A DNA stretch of 64,000 nucleotides from Nanchangia anserum (GCF_015240065.1 NZ_CP060506.1:1488001-1552000); one strand, 5' to 3'; numbered from the stretch's first letter, positions 8,885-19,822 are shown. The notes: generated from the sequence alone by a model not told the origin. Translations and numbers: made by a program.

Positions 8885-11800
8885 ATGGGTCGAGCCAGCA
8901 TACGGATGCGACACGCGTTCGTCGTCATCGCGGTTGCCGTCATCGCGCTGCTCATCGGGGACGCCGTGCGCATCGCCGGGATCGTGCACGAGGCACCGCG
9001 TGAGAGCGAGGCGCCGGTGGCGATGAGCCGCGCCCAGCGAGCGATCTATCCGACGGCTGACAACGAGATCACGCCGGGTGCTCGCTCGCCCCTCGTCGTC
9101 ATCGGGGTCAGCGGATTGACGAGCGCGGATCTGCGCGACATCTCGCGCTATCCGGCGCTCGCCGAGCGCGCGTCCACGGGCGCGATCGCCAACCAGGTCG
9201 TGCGCGGAGCCGACCAGGTGGCGTGCCCGGTCGACGGCTGGTTGAGTCTGCAAGCCTCGCAGCGCCTGTCGGATCGCGCGGGGCGTGCGGAGGGGACGTG
9301 CCCCAACGTGGCCGATGTTGCCGACCACGGCATGCCCGCCGACGGTCTGGGAGGTCCCGACGATGCCCACCTCGGGCTGTTGGGGCAGGCGTTGGAGGCG
9401 TTTGGGATCTCGACGCGCGCCATCGGCCCGGGCGCGCGCATCGCCCTGGGAACCCCGACGCACCCCGCTGCCGGCGAAGCCGCCGCGGCCTCCGATGGCG
9501 AGCTGGCCCGCCAGGTCGCCGAGGCCGCATCGTCAACGCGCGTGACCGTCGTCGACGCCGACGTCGACGTTCCCGACCTCCAGGTTGCCACCCCCGGTCA
9601 CTCCGCGACCGACACGTGGGAGGGTTTCGCCGCTCCCCCACCCACGGACACCCGCCGCGCGACGCGGCTGCTGACTCGGCTCAACACGATCGTCGCCGAG
9701 CTCGACGACAACACCCAGGTCATCATCACCTCGTTGGCCGATGGGACGTCGCTGTCGAGCCTGCAAGCCACCATTTTGTCGACCGACGCCATGACGAGCG
9801 GCTATGCGCGCTCGGGATCGACGCGGACAAACGGGCTGGTTCTCACCGCCGACATCACCCAGCTCATCCTCACCTCGGCAGGGCTGCCCGTGACGAGCGA
9901 GGGGCAGGGCATGGCGATCACCGGCGGGGGCGGCACCCGGCTCGCGCTCTCGAACGAGGACGCCGCCTCCGCGCTCGCTAGTTCCCAGCTCGAGGAGCGG
10001 ATCGATCGGCTGGCCGATGCCGCGCTGCACGCCCGTGTCACCTTGTCGATCCAGCCCCTCGTCATGGTCGTCTTGGCGGTGGTCGCCCTCGCCTGTCTGT
10101 TCCTGCTCATTCGCCTCGTCTTCGCCCATCGCCTGGGTAACCTGCCGAGGCGTCGCCGGCGCATCCTCACCGTCCTCGCGCTTATCGCCGCGTGCGCGCC
10201 GCCCTCGACGTTCCTCGCCAACCTCGTGCCGTGGTGGCGGCTGTCCTCGGGGGCGCCGGTGCCAGCGATGCTCGCCGTGCTCGCCGTCACGGCGCTGATC
10301 TCGCTCGTCATCGTCGCCGTCGCCGCCGGCGTCGCCCAGCTCGTCCGCGCGCTGGCGCCCGAGCACGACGACACCCGCTGGGTCGGCCTCATCGTCATCA
10401 CGCTCGCCCTCACCGGGTTGCTCGTGGGCGGGGCGCGGGCGTCGCGGCTGAGCCTCGATGCCGTCATGGGCTCCTCATCGCTGCTCGGGGCGCGCTTCTA
10501 CGGGATCGGCAACACCCAGTTCGCTCTCGTCGTCGTCCTCACCCTCACTGCTGCTGCCCTCATCGGCTCGCTCCTCGTGCGTCGCGGCTACCGCCTGGCG
10601 GGGCTGATCGTGGCGGCGGCGGGCGGCATGTGGGTCGTCTCGATCGACGGGGCGGCCTCGCTGGGGGCCGACGTCGGCGGTCCTCTCGCGCTGACGCCCG
10701 GCGTCCTCGTCCTGACGATCCTCCTCATTCGCGGCTACCTGCGCCGCATCGACATCGTGTGGATTGCCCTGCTCACCCTCGGATCCTCACCCACTTCGGG
10801 CTGCGCGATTTTGCCCGCCCCGCGCAGGAGCGCTCGCACGCGGGGAGCTTCGTCGCCGCGCTCGCTGAGGGCCACGGCGGCGCGGCCTTCCATCACAAGA
10901 TCGCGGCGATGGTGGGGACGTTCATCGGCTCTGGCCTCGGCATCGTCTCTCTCATTCTCGCCGTCGTCGTCGCCCTCGCCATCGCGTGGGGATTGCGCCG
11001 CCTCACCCGCATGCGTCAGCGTCCCGACGTGCGTGCGGTCCTCACCGGTCTGCGCCGCGTCCCCGGCCTCACGCCCCTGGCCGCGGCCGGGCTGCTGTCG
11101 ACGATCCTGGCGGCCCTCGTCAATGACTCGGGACTCATCATCGTGGGTGCCGCCGCGCTCATCGCCCTGCCCCTCTTCTGTGCCGGGCTGCTCACGGCGT
11201 CGCTGCCCCTGCCCGCGGCACCGAGGCTCCCGAAGTGGCGCGGTGCCGCCGTGGCGGTTCTCTCCCTCATCGGCATCGGCGCCGTCGTCGCGACGCTGCT
11301 CGGCCCCTCCCCGACGCCGAGTTCGAGCGGCGACCGCGAGGAACTCAGCGCTCACCGCACGGTCGTCCTCTACACCCATTCCCTATCGTGGCAGCGCCTG
11401 CGCTACGCCGCCGACACCGGGCTGGGTGCGCAGATCGATCGCTCGTGGATGTTCAACGTCATTCCCCTGCGCACATCCTCGGGATCGTGTCCCCTCGACG
11501 CGTTCCTCGCTACCAACGCGGCGGCTCCCGTGTCCTCGCGCTCACTGGGAGGCCGCGACCTGTGCATGGATATCCCGTTACCGCGCGAGGGCGAGCCCGT
11601 GGCCGGCTGGGAGTATTTCCGGGCCGCCGAGGCCGCTGGATCGCACACGTCGCGCCTGGGGGCGCTGGGCGACGCCGTGGCGAAGCACCATGTCGATGCT
11701 CACGCGATCGGGGGTAACGCCGCCGCGGTGCTTGCCCGCTCCAACGGGTCGGTGGCCGCCACGGTGCAGGAGCGCCCGACCTCGGATGCCGATATGGCCG

Positions 11801-13704
11801 ACGCGGTTGCCGCCTCGGTCTCGCAGCACCGCCTCACCGTCGTCGACGCCGAGGCGGCCTCGGTCAACGACGATCCCACCCGACAGATTCAGGCGGCCGC
11901 GCGCATCCGCCACACCGAGCTAGCCGCCGCCGAGGCGCGCGGGGAGGATCCCGCCACCATCGTCGACCAGCCGATTACCGAAGTCAGCGCCGCGCTCAAC
12001 CCGCTCCGCGGTGCCAGCGGGACCCCGATTGGCGACCTCGTGCGTTCCCACCCGGGGATCCTGCCGCACCGAAGCGTGGACCTCTCGGCCACCGGCGGGC
12101 GAGCCTGGCGCATCCAGGCCGCGCAGGCGGCCCAACAGGAACGCCGGCTCGCCACGATCTTGGCTGGGCTTCCCCGCGATGTCACCGTCATCGTCGTCTC
12201 GACGACGACGGCGTCGCCCTCACGCGAGATGGGGGCCGGGATGATTATCACGCCGAAGGGATCGGGCGGGCTCGGCCACTCGGGTTCCGTGCGTCAGGCC
12301 GGGATGGTGCAGCTGGCCGACGTCGGAGTCAGCATCGCCGCATCCGTCGGACTCGATTCGAGCGATCTCGTCGAGCCGGCCGGCTCCGTCATCTCCGGTG
12401 TTGCCCTGGGCTCTCAACCGCAGGCGCGCTGGACGAAGGTTCTCAACGATTCGACGCGCGCGAGCGCGATCTCGACGGCGCGCAATGCCTTCCACACGCC
12501 GCTGCGTTCGGCGGCGACGCTCATCTTCCTGCTCGCGGCTATCGCGACGATTCGTCCCGTCTATCGTCGCCTGGTACCGACGATCCCGGGCGGACGTGGC
12601 AGCGAGCGCGTCCTAGGTCGGCTGGTGTGCCTGACGCTTGCCGCCCAACCGGTGGCGGCCTTCCTCGTGTCGTTGACGCCGTGGTGGCGAGCAGCCTCGC
12701 CCTCAGCGGTGCTCGGCTGGGGAACGTGGGGTCTCGGGGCTATCCTCGCCACTCTCGCCCTCCTCGCCTGGCGCTCGCCGCTGGGACCGATGATCGCCAT
12801 CAGCGGGGCAACGATGGCGCTGCTTGCCCTCGACATTGCGACGGGGTCGCAGGCCCTCATCGACGCGCCGCTCGGCTTCAATTCGCTGGCTGGCGCGCGC
12901 TTCTACGGCGCCGGCAACGAGGCGTACACCCTCATGGCGACGGGGTTCTTCTTCTCCGTCGGCCTCGGTGCCGCGTGGCTCATCGATCGGGGGCACCGCC
13001 TCGGCGGGCTCGCCGTCTTCGTCGGTGCCGGAATCGTCCTCGTCATTATCGACGGCGCGCCGAACCTCGGTGCCGACTTCGGCGGCCCGCTGTCGCTGCT
13101 GCCGGGGATCGCCGTCGGCGCCATACTGTTGGCGCGGGCGCGCCTGTCGTGGCGTAAACTGGTCCTCGCACTCGGGGGCACCGCCCTCGTCGGCGTCGGA
13201 CTGGCCGTCGCCGACTGGCTGCGTCCCCCCGCCTCGCGCACCCACCTCGGCCGATTCATCGAGTCGAGCCTGCACGGCGACCTCGTGCCGATCATCACCC
13301 GCAAACTCGGGGCGAACCTGGCGGCGCTGACGTGGTCGGGACACCGGTGGGTCGTCCTCGCCGCGCTCGTCCTCGCCGCGGGCACCCTCGCCTTCGGGCT
13401 GCGCGCCACGCCGGCGCCCGCGCCGACGCCGGGCCGCCGCCTGGGTGAGCGCCTTCGCGCCGCCCGCATTCGCGCCTGGGGATGGTTGGCGCCCTCAGCA
13501 CCGGACGCCTCGGCTCGCACACGCCTGGACGGGATCACCGCGATGACGATCGCGTGGGTCGTCACCGAGGTCTTCGGGTTCGCCCTCAACGATTCGGGGA
13601 TCCTGCTGCCGGGCTTGGGCGCGATCCTCGCCGTGCCGCTGCTCCTCGACGTCGTCATCGCCTCGCGCGCCCACGCGCGCGACGAGAAGCGGGCGGCGGA
13701 GTAG
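8885..13704 (+). CDS. Giant duplicated membrane protein, AlkP-like ectodomains plus multi-TM modules (one frame break)
   Basis: I do not recognise a named function. With one frame break repaired near 10771-10790 (first part reads to ...IALLTLG, the next frame resumes ILTHFGLRDFARP), the product is about 1,606 residues built of two homologous halves. Each half has an N-terminal TM helix, a ~350-residue exported domain with alkaline-phosphatase-superfamily flavour (PLVVIGVSGL / TVVLYTHSLS at the start; SGSTRTNGLVL / SGSVRQAGMVQ at the end), then about eight TM helices. Shared TM motifs are GARFYGIGN (from 10488) and GARFYGAGN (from 12892), LGADVGGPL and LGADFGGPL, NDSGLIIVG and NDSGILLPG. I see no complete set of phosphatase metal ligands. 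It converges, with adjoining stops, on a GT2 glycosyltransferase gene, and pgm follows, hinting at envelope polysaccharide or phospholipid work. Start: ATG 8885 just behind TACACT; an upstream ATG at 8825 overlaps pheA. Confidence 0.8.
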
Positions 13705-14532
13705 CTAGCGGCGGCCCCGCGCCGCCTCACCCAGCGCGCAATAGGGCTCGTAGTCACGCTGGCGAGCGGCAGCCTGGGCGAAACGCGCCCGCGGCAGGCG
13801 CACCCGCGCCAGTGCCAGCGACGTGACGGCGCGACGCACGTCGATCCACTGGCGCAACCGGTGCATCTCGCCCGCGAAGTCGCGCGTGCTCACCCGATGC
13901 CCCAGTTCGCACGGCACCTCGATGAGGGTCATCCCCGCCACGAGCATGCGAATCGTCATCGCCGTCTCGACGCCCCACCCGGGCGCGAACGGCTGGGAGG
14001 CGGCGAAGGCCTCGCGGGTCATGCAGCGTTGCCCGGACAGGGGCGCCACGGGCCGCCACCCCGCGGCCTTTTCGATGGCGCTGCGCGCCAGCCCCAAGAC
14101 GAAGCCGTGGCCGCCGGCACCTTTGGCCGGGGGGAGGACAGCGATCGCGCAGTCGGCGCGCCCGCAGGCGACCGGCTCGACCAGCGGGGCTGCCTCGGCC
14201 GCGCTGTCGCCCAAATCGGCATCGAGGTAGAGGAGGAGGCGCGGCTCCCCCTCGGCTTGGTCGTGCATGCCGGCGACGTTCGCGCCGGTCTGCATGGCCG
14301 AGGCCTTGCCCCGGTTGATTGTGTGGCGCACGGTGATCGCCCCGGCCTCGCGGGCACGCAGTTTCGTCTCGTCGGTGGACCCGTCATCGACGACGATGAT
14401 GAGGTCAACACCGGGAATCGCCTTCGATGCGCGCACGGTGGCCGCGATGCGGTCTTCTTCGTTCATCGCCGGGATGATGACCGCGACCGCCGGGGTGCGC
14501 TGCTCCGGATCCGAGGGAGTGCTGTGGTCCAC
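13705..14532 (-). CDS. GT2-family glycosyltransferase
   Basis: Probably transfers a sugar from an activated donor; acceptor unknown. The 275-residue protein has the GT-A fold signature: VAVIIPAMNEEDRI at the N-terminus, VVDDGSTDET, the metal-binding LDADLGD, and a C-terminal acceptor region PLSGQRCMTREAF...PGWGVETAMTIRML. The overall pattern resembles dolichyl-phosphate mannosyltransferase and glucosyl-3-phosphoglycerate synthase relatives, but it has no membrane helices. Start GTG at 14532 lies 6 bases behind TAGTGT, so it looks leaderless. Its stop codon directly adjoins that of the duplicated membrane protein. Confidence 0.88.
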   Translation of the reverse strand: MDHSTPSDPEQRTPAVAVIIPAMNEEDRIAATVRASKAIPGVDLIIVVDDGSTDETKLRAREAGAITVRHTINRGKASAMQTGANVAGMHDQAEGEPRLLLYLDADLGDSAAEAAPLVEPVACGRADCAIAVLPPAKGAGGHGFVLGLARSAIEKAAGWRPVAPLSGQRCMTREAFAASQPFAPGWGVETAMTIRMLVAGMTLIEVPCELGHRVSTRDFAGEMHRLRQWIDVRRAVTSLALARVRLPRARFAQAAARQRDYEPYCALGEAARGRR

Positions 14533-14538
14533 CGCTCC

Positions 14539-14628
14539 ACACTATCGCGCCCGCGCTCCTCCGCGTCGCTCCACGCGGTTGTGGCGTCGATTGGGACGGC
14601 TGATTTCGCGGGGAAAAGGTGGGACAAT
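14539..14628. promoter_or_regulatory. Divergent leaderless promoters, GT2 gene and pgm
   Basis: Minus strand: TAGTGT (14544-14539) ends 6 bases before the GTG at 14532. Plus strand: GACAAT (14623-14628) ends 7 bases before the ATG at 14636. Confidence 0.55.
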
Positions 14629-14635
14629 GGGCGCC

Positions 14636-16321
14636 ATGCATGAAAGAGCTGGTACCCCTGCCCTGCCCGAAGATCTCATCGATGTCGATGCGGTGCTGTC
14701 GGCGTATTACGACCTCCAACCCGATCCCGATATTCCCGCCCAGCGGGTGTCCTTTGGCACCTCCGGGCACCGCGGATCGTCTCTCGATACGGCGTTTAAC
14801 GAGGCCCATATCGTCGCGATCACGCAGGCGATCTGTGACTATCGCGCCCGCATGGGCTACGACGGCCCGCTGTTCCTCGGTCGTGACCTCTCACGTGCTG
14901 TCCGAGCCGGCGCACCGCTCGGCGCTGGAGGTGCTCGTCGCCAACGGCGTCGACGTGCGAGTGGACTCGCGCGACTCCTTCGTTCCCACCCCGGCGATCT
15001 CGCACGCCATCCTCACGGCCAACGGTGCCGGCACGCCCGAGGGCGTGCGCCTGGAGGGTCCGGGCCTGGCCGACGGCATCGTCATCACCCCCTCGCACAA
15101 TCCCCCGCGCGACGGCGGCTTCAAATACAACCCGCCCCACGGCGGGCCGGCCGACACCGACGCGACCGGGTGGATCGCCGAGCGAGCCAACCAGATCCTG
15201 CACGAGGGGTGGGACACGGTCAGCCGGGCCTTTGGCGAGGCCCTCGACCCCGACACGAGCGAGACATCACCCGATATGACTACCTGACGAACTACGTCGA
15301 CGATCTCGAGCAGATCATCGACATGGCCGCGATTCGCCGCGCCGGCGTGCGCATCGGCGCCGACCCGCTGGGCGGGGCCGCGGTTGACTACTGGCAGGCG
15401 ATCGCCGAGCGCTACGGGCTCGATCTCGACGTCGTCAACCCCGAGGTCGACCCGACGTTCCGCTTCATGACGCTGGACTGGGACGGGAAGATCCGCATGG
15501 ACTGTTCCTCGCCACAGGCCATGGCCTCGCTGCTGGCCGTCATGGAGAAGAACGAGGACGGCGAGACCCGCTACGACATCGCCACCGGCAACGACACGGA
15601 TTCGGACCGCCACGGCATCGTCACCGCCGACGGGCTGATGAACCCCAACCACTATCTCGCGGTCGCCATCGAGTACCTCTACACCCACCGCGACGGGTGG
15701 GCCGACGACTGCGCGATCGGCAAGACCCTCGTGTCGTCCTCGCTCATCGACAAGGTCGCCGAGTCGCTGGGGCGTCGCCTCATCGAGGTTCCCGTCGGCT
15801 TTAAGTACTTCGTCCCCGGTCTCGTTGACGGCTCGGTGGGATTCGGTGGCGAGGAAAGCGCCGGCGCGTCGTTCCTGCGCTTCGACGGCACCGTGTGGAC
15901 GACCGACAAGGACGGCATCATCATGTGCCTGCTGGCCTCCGAGATCCTCGCGGTCACGGGGAAGACGCCGTCGCAGCTGCACCGCGAGCAGGTCGAGCGC
16001 TTCGGCGCGTCGGCCTACACGCGCGTCGAGGCCCCGGCCGACGCCGAGCAGAAGGCGACGCTGAAGAAGCTCTCGCCCGACGACGTCACGGCCGACGAGC
16101 TGGCCGGCGACCCGATCACGGCGAAGCTCGTGCGCGCCCCGGGTAACGACGCCGAGATCGGCGGCCTCAAGGTGACGACGCCCACCGCGTGGTTCGCCGC
16201 GCGCCCCTCGGGTACCGAGGACATTTACAAGATCTACGCCGAGTCCTTCGCGGGCGAGGACCACCTCGCGCGCGTCGTTGACGAGGCAAAGGTCGTCGTC
16301 TCGCAGGCGCTGTCGCGCTAA
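14636..16321 (+). CDS. pgm: Alpha-D-glucose phosphate-specific phosphoglucomutase (two frame breaks)
   Basis: Interconverts glucose-1-phosphate and glucose-6-phosphate, linking glycolysis to UDP-glucose and polysaccharide synthesis. The sequence reads [10 protein letters not shown], then LGRD; at about 14886-14892 it shifts frame and continues [16 protein letters not shown], with the catalytic-site region [24 protein letters not shown]. At about 15255-15270 it shifts back and continues [14 protein letters not shown]. Metal motif DTDSDRHGI, sugar-binding GFGGEESAG and C-terminal [17 protein letters not shown] complete the family pattern. About 561 residues corrected, the normal size. Two compensating shifts in a central metabolic gene point to read errors. 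Start ATG 14636, leaderless. Confidence 0.9.
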   Translation: MHERAGTPALPEDLIDVDAVLSAYYDLQPDPDIPAQRVSFGTSGHRGSSLDTAFNEAHIVAITQAICDYRARMGYDGPLFLGRDLSRAVRAGAPLGAGGARRQRRRRASGLARLLRSHPGDLARHPHGQRCRHARGRAPGGSGPGRRHRHHPLAQSPARRRLQIQPAPRRAGRHRRDRVDRRASQPDPARGVGHGQPGLWRGPRPRHERDITRYDYLTNYVDDLEQIIDMAAIRRAGVRIGADPLGGAAVDYWQAIAERYGLDLDVVNPEVDPTFRFMTLDWDGKIRMDCSSPQAMASLLAVMEKNEDGETRYDIATGNDTDSDRHGIVTADGLMNPNHYLAVAIEYLYTHRDGWADDCAIGKTLVSSSLIDKVAESLGRRLIEVPVGFKYFVPGLVDGSVGFGGEESAGASFLRFDGTVWTTDKDGIIMCLLASEILAVTGKTPSQLHREQVERFGASAYTRVEAPADAEQKATLKKLSPDDVTADELAGDPITAKLVRAPGNDAEIGGLKVTTPTAWFAARPSGTEDIYKIYAESFAGEDHLARVVDEAKVVVSQALSR

Positions 16322-16333
16322 TCGGCAAACGTC

Positions 16334-16365
16334 CGGCGGCGGTCACCACGCGGTGGCCGCCGCCG
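16334..16365. terminator. Bidirectional hairpin between pgm and hrpB
   Basis: A 14-bp stem with one G·T pair (CGGCGGCGGTCACC / GGTGGCCGCCGCCG) around the loop ACGC lies between convergent genes. Confidence 0.7.
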
Positions 16366-16372
16366 ACGTCTG

Positions 16373-18943
16373 TCAGCGTCGACGGGGATTGACCCGCTGG
16401 CTCGGCTGCGCCGTCCACGGGTCCTCGGGCCACGGGTGCTTGGGGTAGCGGCCGCGTTTCTCGGCGCGCACGGCCGGGTAGACGTTGTTCCAGAAATACG
16501 TGAGGTCGCCGGTGTGGGCGAGGACACGCCCGGCCGGGTCGAGCAGGTCGATGAGCACGTCCACGTGCCCGTCGGCGATGCGCGGGGTCTCGGCCCAGCC
16601 GAAGCATTCTTGAAGCTTGGCCCTCACACATGGCTTGTCTGCGCCATAGTCGATGGCGGCGCGGCGCCCGCTGGGCAGTTCGAGGTGGGTCGGCGCCAGC
16701 TCGTCGAGGCGGGCGGCCTCGGGCCACGGCAGCAGGGCGCGCAGGGCGTCCAGGCTCGCCTCGGCGGGGATGCGTCGTCCCGCGCGCAGGCGCTGCCAGG
16801 CCAGCGCAAACCACTCGTGAGCGTTCGCCCTCAGCTGGGCATCGGAGACGTCGGGCCACGGCTCCCCGATGGCCGCGTGAAGCAGCGTGAGGCGGGCGCG
16901 CAGATCGAGGGCAGAGCTGGGCCACGACAAGATGGCGTGTGGTCCGGGACCGATGCGGTCGCGCGCGACGGCCTCGTCGATGGCCCGTGCGAGGGAGGCG
17001 TCGTCGGGGTCGCAGGCGACGCGGGCGCATTCGATGGCACCGAGGCTACGGACCGCCTGGCTGCGGGCACGACCGCGCTCGATGGTCGTCGTCACGCGCG
17101 AGGTCATGAGGTGGCGCCCGGCGTTCAGCGCCAGCTCCTCGCTGATCGGCACGCCCTGGCGAATGACCGCCCCCGACGCGTCGGCGTGCCCACCCGTGCG
17201 GGAGATATCGGCGATCGCGAGCCACTGCGCGCCGGCCAGGTGCGACGTGGCGGCGATGCTCGCCCCGCTGCCGGAAGCCAGCGCATAGCCGATGCGGCGT
17301 TGTCCCTGCGCGGAGGTGGAGCGGCGCCGGGCCAGGCGCTCGGGGTAGGCCAGGGCAACGACCCAGGCGAGCGCGTCGCTCCCCCGCAGCTCCTGCGTCC
17401 CCGTGGGCGCGTAGCGGGACAGCCGGGCGGCCTGACGGCGCCACGAGGCTGCCTGCGGATCCTCGCCGCGACGCATCCGGGTAAGCGCGCTCGCGAGGTC
17501 GTCGCCGCGCCCTCGGGCATCCTCACTCAGCAGCGCGACGACCTCGCCGGCCAGCCGCCCACCCACGCGCTCGGCCCCCTCGAGGAGAGCGCGCGCGAGG
17601 CGCGGATCGACGGGCACGTCGTGGAGGCGGCGGCCGACGTCGGTGAGCGCTCCGGCCTCGTCGAGCGCGCCCAGCCCCCGCAGCGTTGCGACGGCGCGTT
17701 CGCGTGCCGCCTCTGGGAGGGGATCGACGAGATCGATGCCCACTCCCCCGGGCGCACCCCAGGCGGCCAGCGTGAGCACGGCATCGGCGAGATCGCTCAC
17801 GGCGATCTCGGGATCGGGATACGCCGCGAGCTTCGGCCACGTCGCCTCGTCGAGACAGCGCACCGCTCGGCCCGGGGCCTCGCGCGCAGCCCTGCCGGCC
17901 CGCTGGGTGGCGGCGGCTTTCGAGGCCAGCACGGTGGCGAGCCCGCCCATTCCCCGCGCGTGGTCGTAGCGCGGGACGCGCGCCAGCCCCGAGTCGACGA
18001 CGCAGCGGATCCCGGGAATGGTCAGCGCCGATTCGGTGATCGCCGTCGACACAACGACGCGCGGGCGCGCCGCCGGTTCGGCATCCAACACGCGCTGCTG
18101 CTCGCGGAACGGCAGCGACCCGTGCAGTCGGTCGACGCGATAGTCGGGATTCGCCTGCGCGATCGCGCGGGCCACGCGGTCGACCTCACGCGCGCCGGGG
18201 ACAATGACGAGGACGTCGCCGTCGGCACGGGCGATCTCGCGGGTCGCCGTCGTCGCGACGTGGCTGAGGAAGCCGTCGGTGACGCCGCGCGCGTCGAGGG
18301 GGACGATCTGGCGCGGCGGCGGGGCGTACGTGACATCGAGCGGATGTGTCGCGGTGGACACGGTGAGGATCGGCGCCGGGCGACCATCTCCGAGCAGCTG
18401 GGCAAAGCGCTCGGCATCGAGAGTGGCGGACATCGCGATGACGACGAGGTCGTCGCGGGCGCGACCAGCCTCCGCCGCCAGCGCGCAGGCTAGGTCGGTG
18501 TCGAGGGAGCGCTCGTGAACCTCGTCGAGGATGATGGCCGCCGCGCCACTCGCGAACGGATCGGCGGCAAGGCGACGTGTGACGATGCCGGCGGTGCAGA
18601 ACTCCACGCGCGCCTCGGTGCCGATCCGGTGTTCGCCGCGCACGGTGTAGCCGATGTCCTCGCCCGGGCGGGTCCGCGTGAGCGTCGCGGCGTAGTGCGC
18701 CGCGGCCCGTGCGGCGACTCGGCGCGGTTGCGTGCACCAGACGCGGCCCGGCCGGCCTCGCTCGCTCAGCCAGGCGGCGATGGCGGCGGGAATGAGCGCG
18801 GTTTTGCCACTTCCCGGCGGTGCCTGGACGACGAGGCGGTGTCCGTCCTCCACACGCGCGACGATGTCGTCAAGTCGCCCGCTCACGGGCAGTCCGGCGC
18901 CGCGCAGACGCCGCGAGATGGCGTCGGGATTCCACGTGCTCAC
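16373..18943 (-). CDS. hrpB: ATP-dependent helicase HrpB
   Basis: DExH-box RNA helicase of the HrpB/DEAH family; the cellular substrate is not well established. The 856-residue protein has Walker A APPGSGKTALIP near residue 40, DEVHERSLDTDLA (motif II, here DEVH), SATLDAERFAQLL (motif III), VVSTAITESALTIPGI (motif V) and QRAGRAAREAPGRA (motif VI). The HrpB-specific C-terminal region follows with HLELPSGRRAAIDY and the HPWPEDPWTAQPSQR ending. Start is GTG 18943, 6 bases after TATCCT, so leaderless. It diverges from the HNH nuclease gene. Confidence 0.95.
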   Translation of the reverse strand: MSTWNPDAISRRLRGAGLPVSGRLDDIVARVEDGHRLVVQAPPGSGKTALIPAAIAAWLSERGRPGRVWCTQPRRVAARAAAHYAATLTRTRPGEDIGYTVRGEHRIGTEARVEFCTAGIVTRRLAADPFASGAAAIILDEVHERSLDTDLACALAAEAGRARDDLVVIAMSATLDAERFAQLLGDGRPAPILTVSTATHPLDVTYAPPPRQIVPLDARGVTDGFLSHVATTATREIARADGDVLVIVPGAREVDRVARAIAQANPDYRVDRLHGSLPFREQQRVLDAEPAARPRVVVSTAITESALTIPGIRCVVDSGLARVPRYDHARGMGGLATVLASKAAATQRAGRAAREAPGRAVRCLDEATWPKLAAYPDPEIAVSDLADAVLTLAAWGAPGGVGIDLVDPLPEAARERAVATLRGLGALDEAGALTDVGRRLHDVPVDPRLARALLEGAERVGGRLAGEVVALLSEDARGRGDDLASALTRMRRGEDPQAASWRRQAARLSRYAPTGTQELRGSDALAWVVALAYPERLARRRSTSAQGQRRIGYALASGSGASIAATSHLAGAQWLAIADISRTGGHADASGAVIRQGVPISEELALNAGRHLMTSRVTTTIERGRARSQAVRSLGAIECARVACDPDDASLARAIDEAVARDRIGPGPHAILSWPSSALDLRARLTLLHAAIGEPWPDVSDAQLRANAHEWFALAWQRLRAGRRIPAEASLDALRALLPWPEAARLDELAPTHLELPSGRRAAIDYGADKPCVRAKLQECFGWAETPRIADGHVDVLIDLLDPAGRVLAHTGDLTYFWNNVYPAVRAEKRGRYPKHPWPEDPWTAQPSQRVNPRRR

Positions 18944-18949
18944 CCATCC

Positions 18950-19015
18950 AGGATAGGTCGAGGATCCTCAACACCCGCCGCGCCGGTACCACGCTGGCCC
19001 CGCGTGGGGGATGCT
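18950..19015. promoter_or_regulatory. Divergent leaderless promoters, hrpB and HNH gene
   Basis: Minus strand: TATCCT (18955-18950) is 6 bases from the hrpB GTG. Plus strand: GATGCT (19010-19015), a weaker match, is 6 bases from the ATG at 19022. Confidence 0.5.
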
Positions 19016-19021
19016 TGAGGG

Positions 19022-19807
19022 ATGACGCGTACGTATCGTTCCCGCTCCTCTCGCCGCGCCCGTCCTCGCCTACCCACGGTGGTGGTGCTCCTCGTCGTCG
19101 CGCTCGTCCTGGCCTGGGCGTCCATGACCGACCTCGGCCGGCGTGACTTCGACCCCACCCACCTGTCGTTGCCGGGAGGACGCGAGATCGTCCTCGGGCG
19201 CGACTCGACCGCGATTCTCGCCGCCGGTCCCCACACCGACATGACGCAGGCCATCGCGGCGCTGCCCGTGCGCGAAACGAGCCCCGGCGGGTACAACCGC
19301 GACGATTTCGGCGTGCGCTGGGCCGATGAGGATCACAACGGCTGCGATACCCGCAACGACGTTCTCGCCCGCGACCTCTCCAACGTGCGCTTCAAGCCGG
19401 GCACCCACGACTGCATCGTCGTCTCGGGCGATTTCGTCGAGCCCTACACGGGCCGACACATGCGGTTCACTCGCGGTCGCCAGACGTCGGAGGCCATCCA
19501 AATCGACCACGTCGTCGCGCTCGCCGACGCGTGGCGCTCGGGGGCCAACGCCTGGGATGCGCCAACGCGACAGCGCTTCGCCAACGACCCGCTCAATTTG
19601 TTGGCCGTGGACGGCGAAGAGAACCAGGAGAAATCGGCCCAGAGCGCGGATGCGTGGCTGCCGGCAAATTCCGGCTATCACTGCGCCTACGTCGCGCGCC
19701 AGGTCGCGGTCAAGCGCGAGTGGGGGCTCAGCGTCACCGAACCGGAGCGGCGGGCCATGGCCGAGGTGGCCTCGACCTGTCCCAATCAGCCGCTGCCGAC
19801 TCGCTAA
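19022..19807 (+). CDS. Membrane-anchored HNH nuclease family protein (DUF1524-like)
   Basis: Likely a nuclease acting outside the membrane. The 261 residues begin with a very basic head and a single hydrophobic helix (about 19-35), so the catalytic part should face outward. The HNH core reads IDHVVALADAW (His163), NDPLNLLAV (Asn188/Asn192) and GEENQEKSAQSADAWLP (Lys204), the pattern of the DUF1524/GmrSD C-terminal nuclease group as found in secreted actinobacterial nucleases. Two cysteine pairs (Cys108/131 and Cys221/252) could form disulfides, consistent with export. No immunity gene is visible beside it. Role could be nutrient acquisition, DNA uptake or biofilm DNA processing; the sequence does not decide. 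Confidence 0.85.
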   Translation: MTRTYRSRSSRRARPRLPTVVVLLVVALVLAWASMTDLGRRDFDPTHLSLPGGREIVLGRDSTAILAAGPHTDMTQAIAALPVRETSPGGYNRDDFGVRWADEDHNGCDTRNDVLARDLSNVRFKPGTHDCIVVSGDFVEPYTGRHMRFTRGRQTSEAIQIDHVVALADAWRSGANAWDAPTRQRFANDPLNLLAVDGEENQEKSAQSADAWLPANSGYHCAYVARQVAVKREWGLSVTEPERRAMAEVASTCPNQPLPTR

Positions 19808-19822
19808 CCGGCTGCCTCATAA

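Noticed and set aside
16436-18493. Long plus-strand open frame opposite hrpB (685 codons), and similar long frames opposite pstS, serS, nuoN and nuoM
   Set aside because: Shadow frames of GC-rich genes. Their compositions are Arg/Gly/Asp/His-rich, with no domains, and the opposite strand holds a well-supported gene in each case.
19022-19807. Restriction or anti-phage nuclease (GmrSD type)
   Set aside because: The N-terminal TM helix and cysteine pairs favour an exported enzyme, and no GmrS-like or methylase partner is present.
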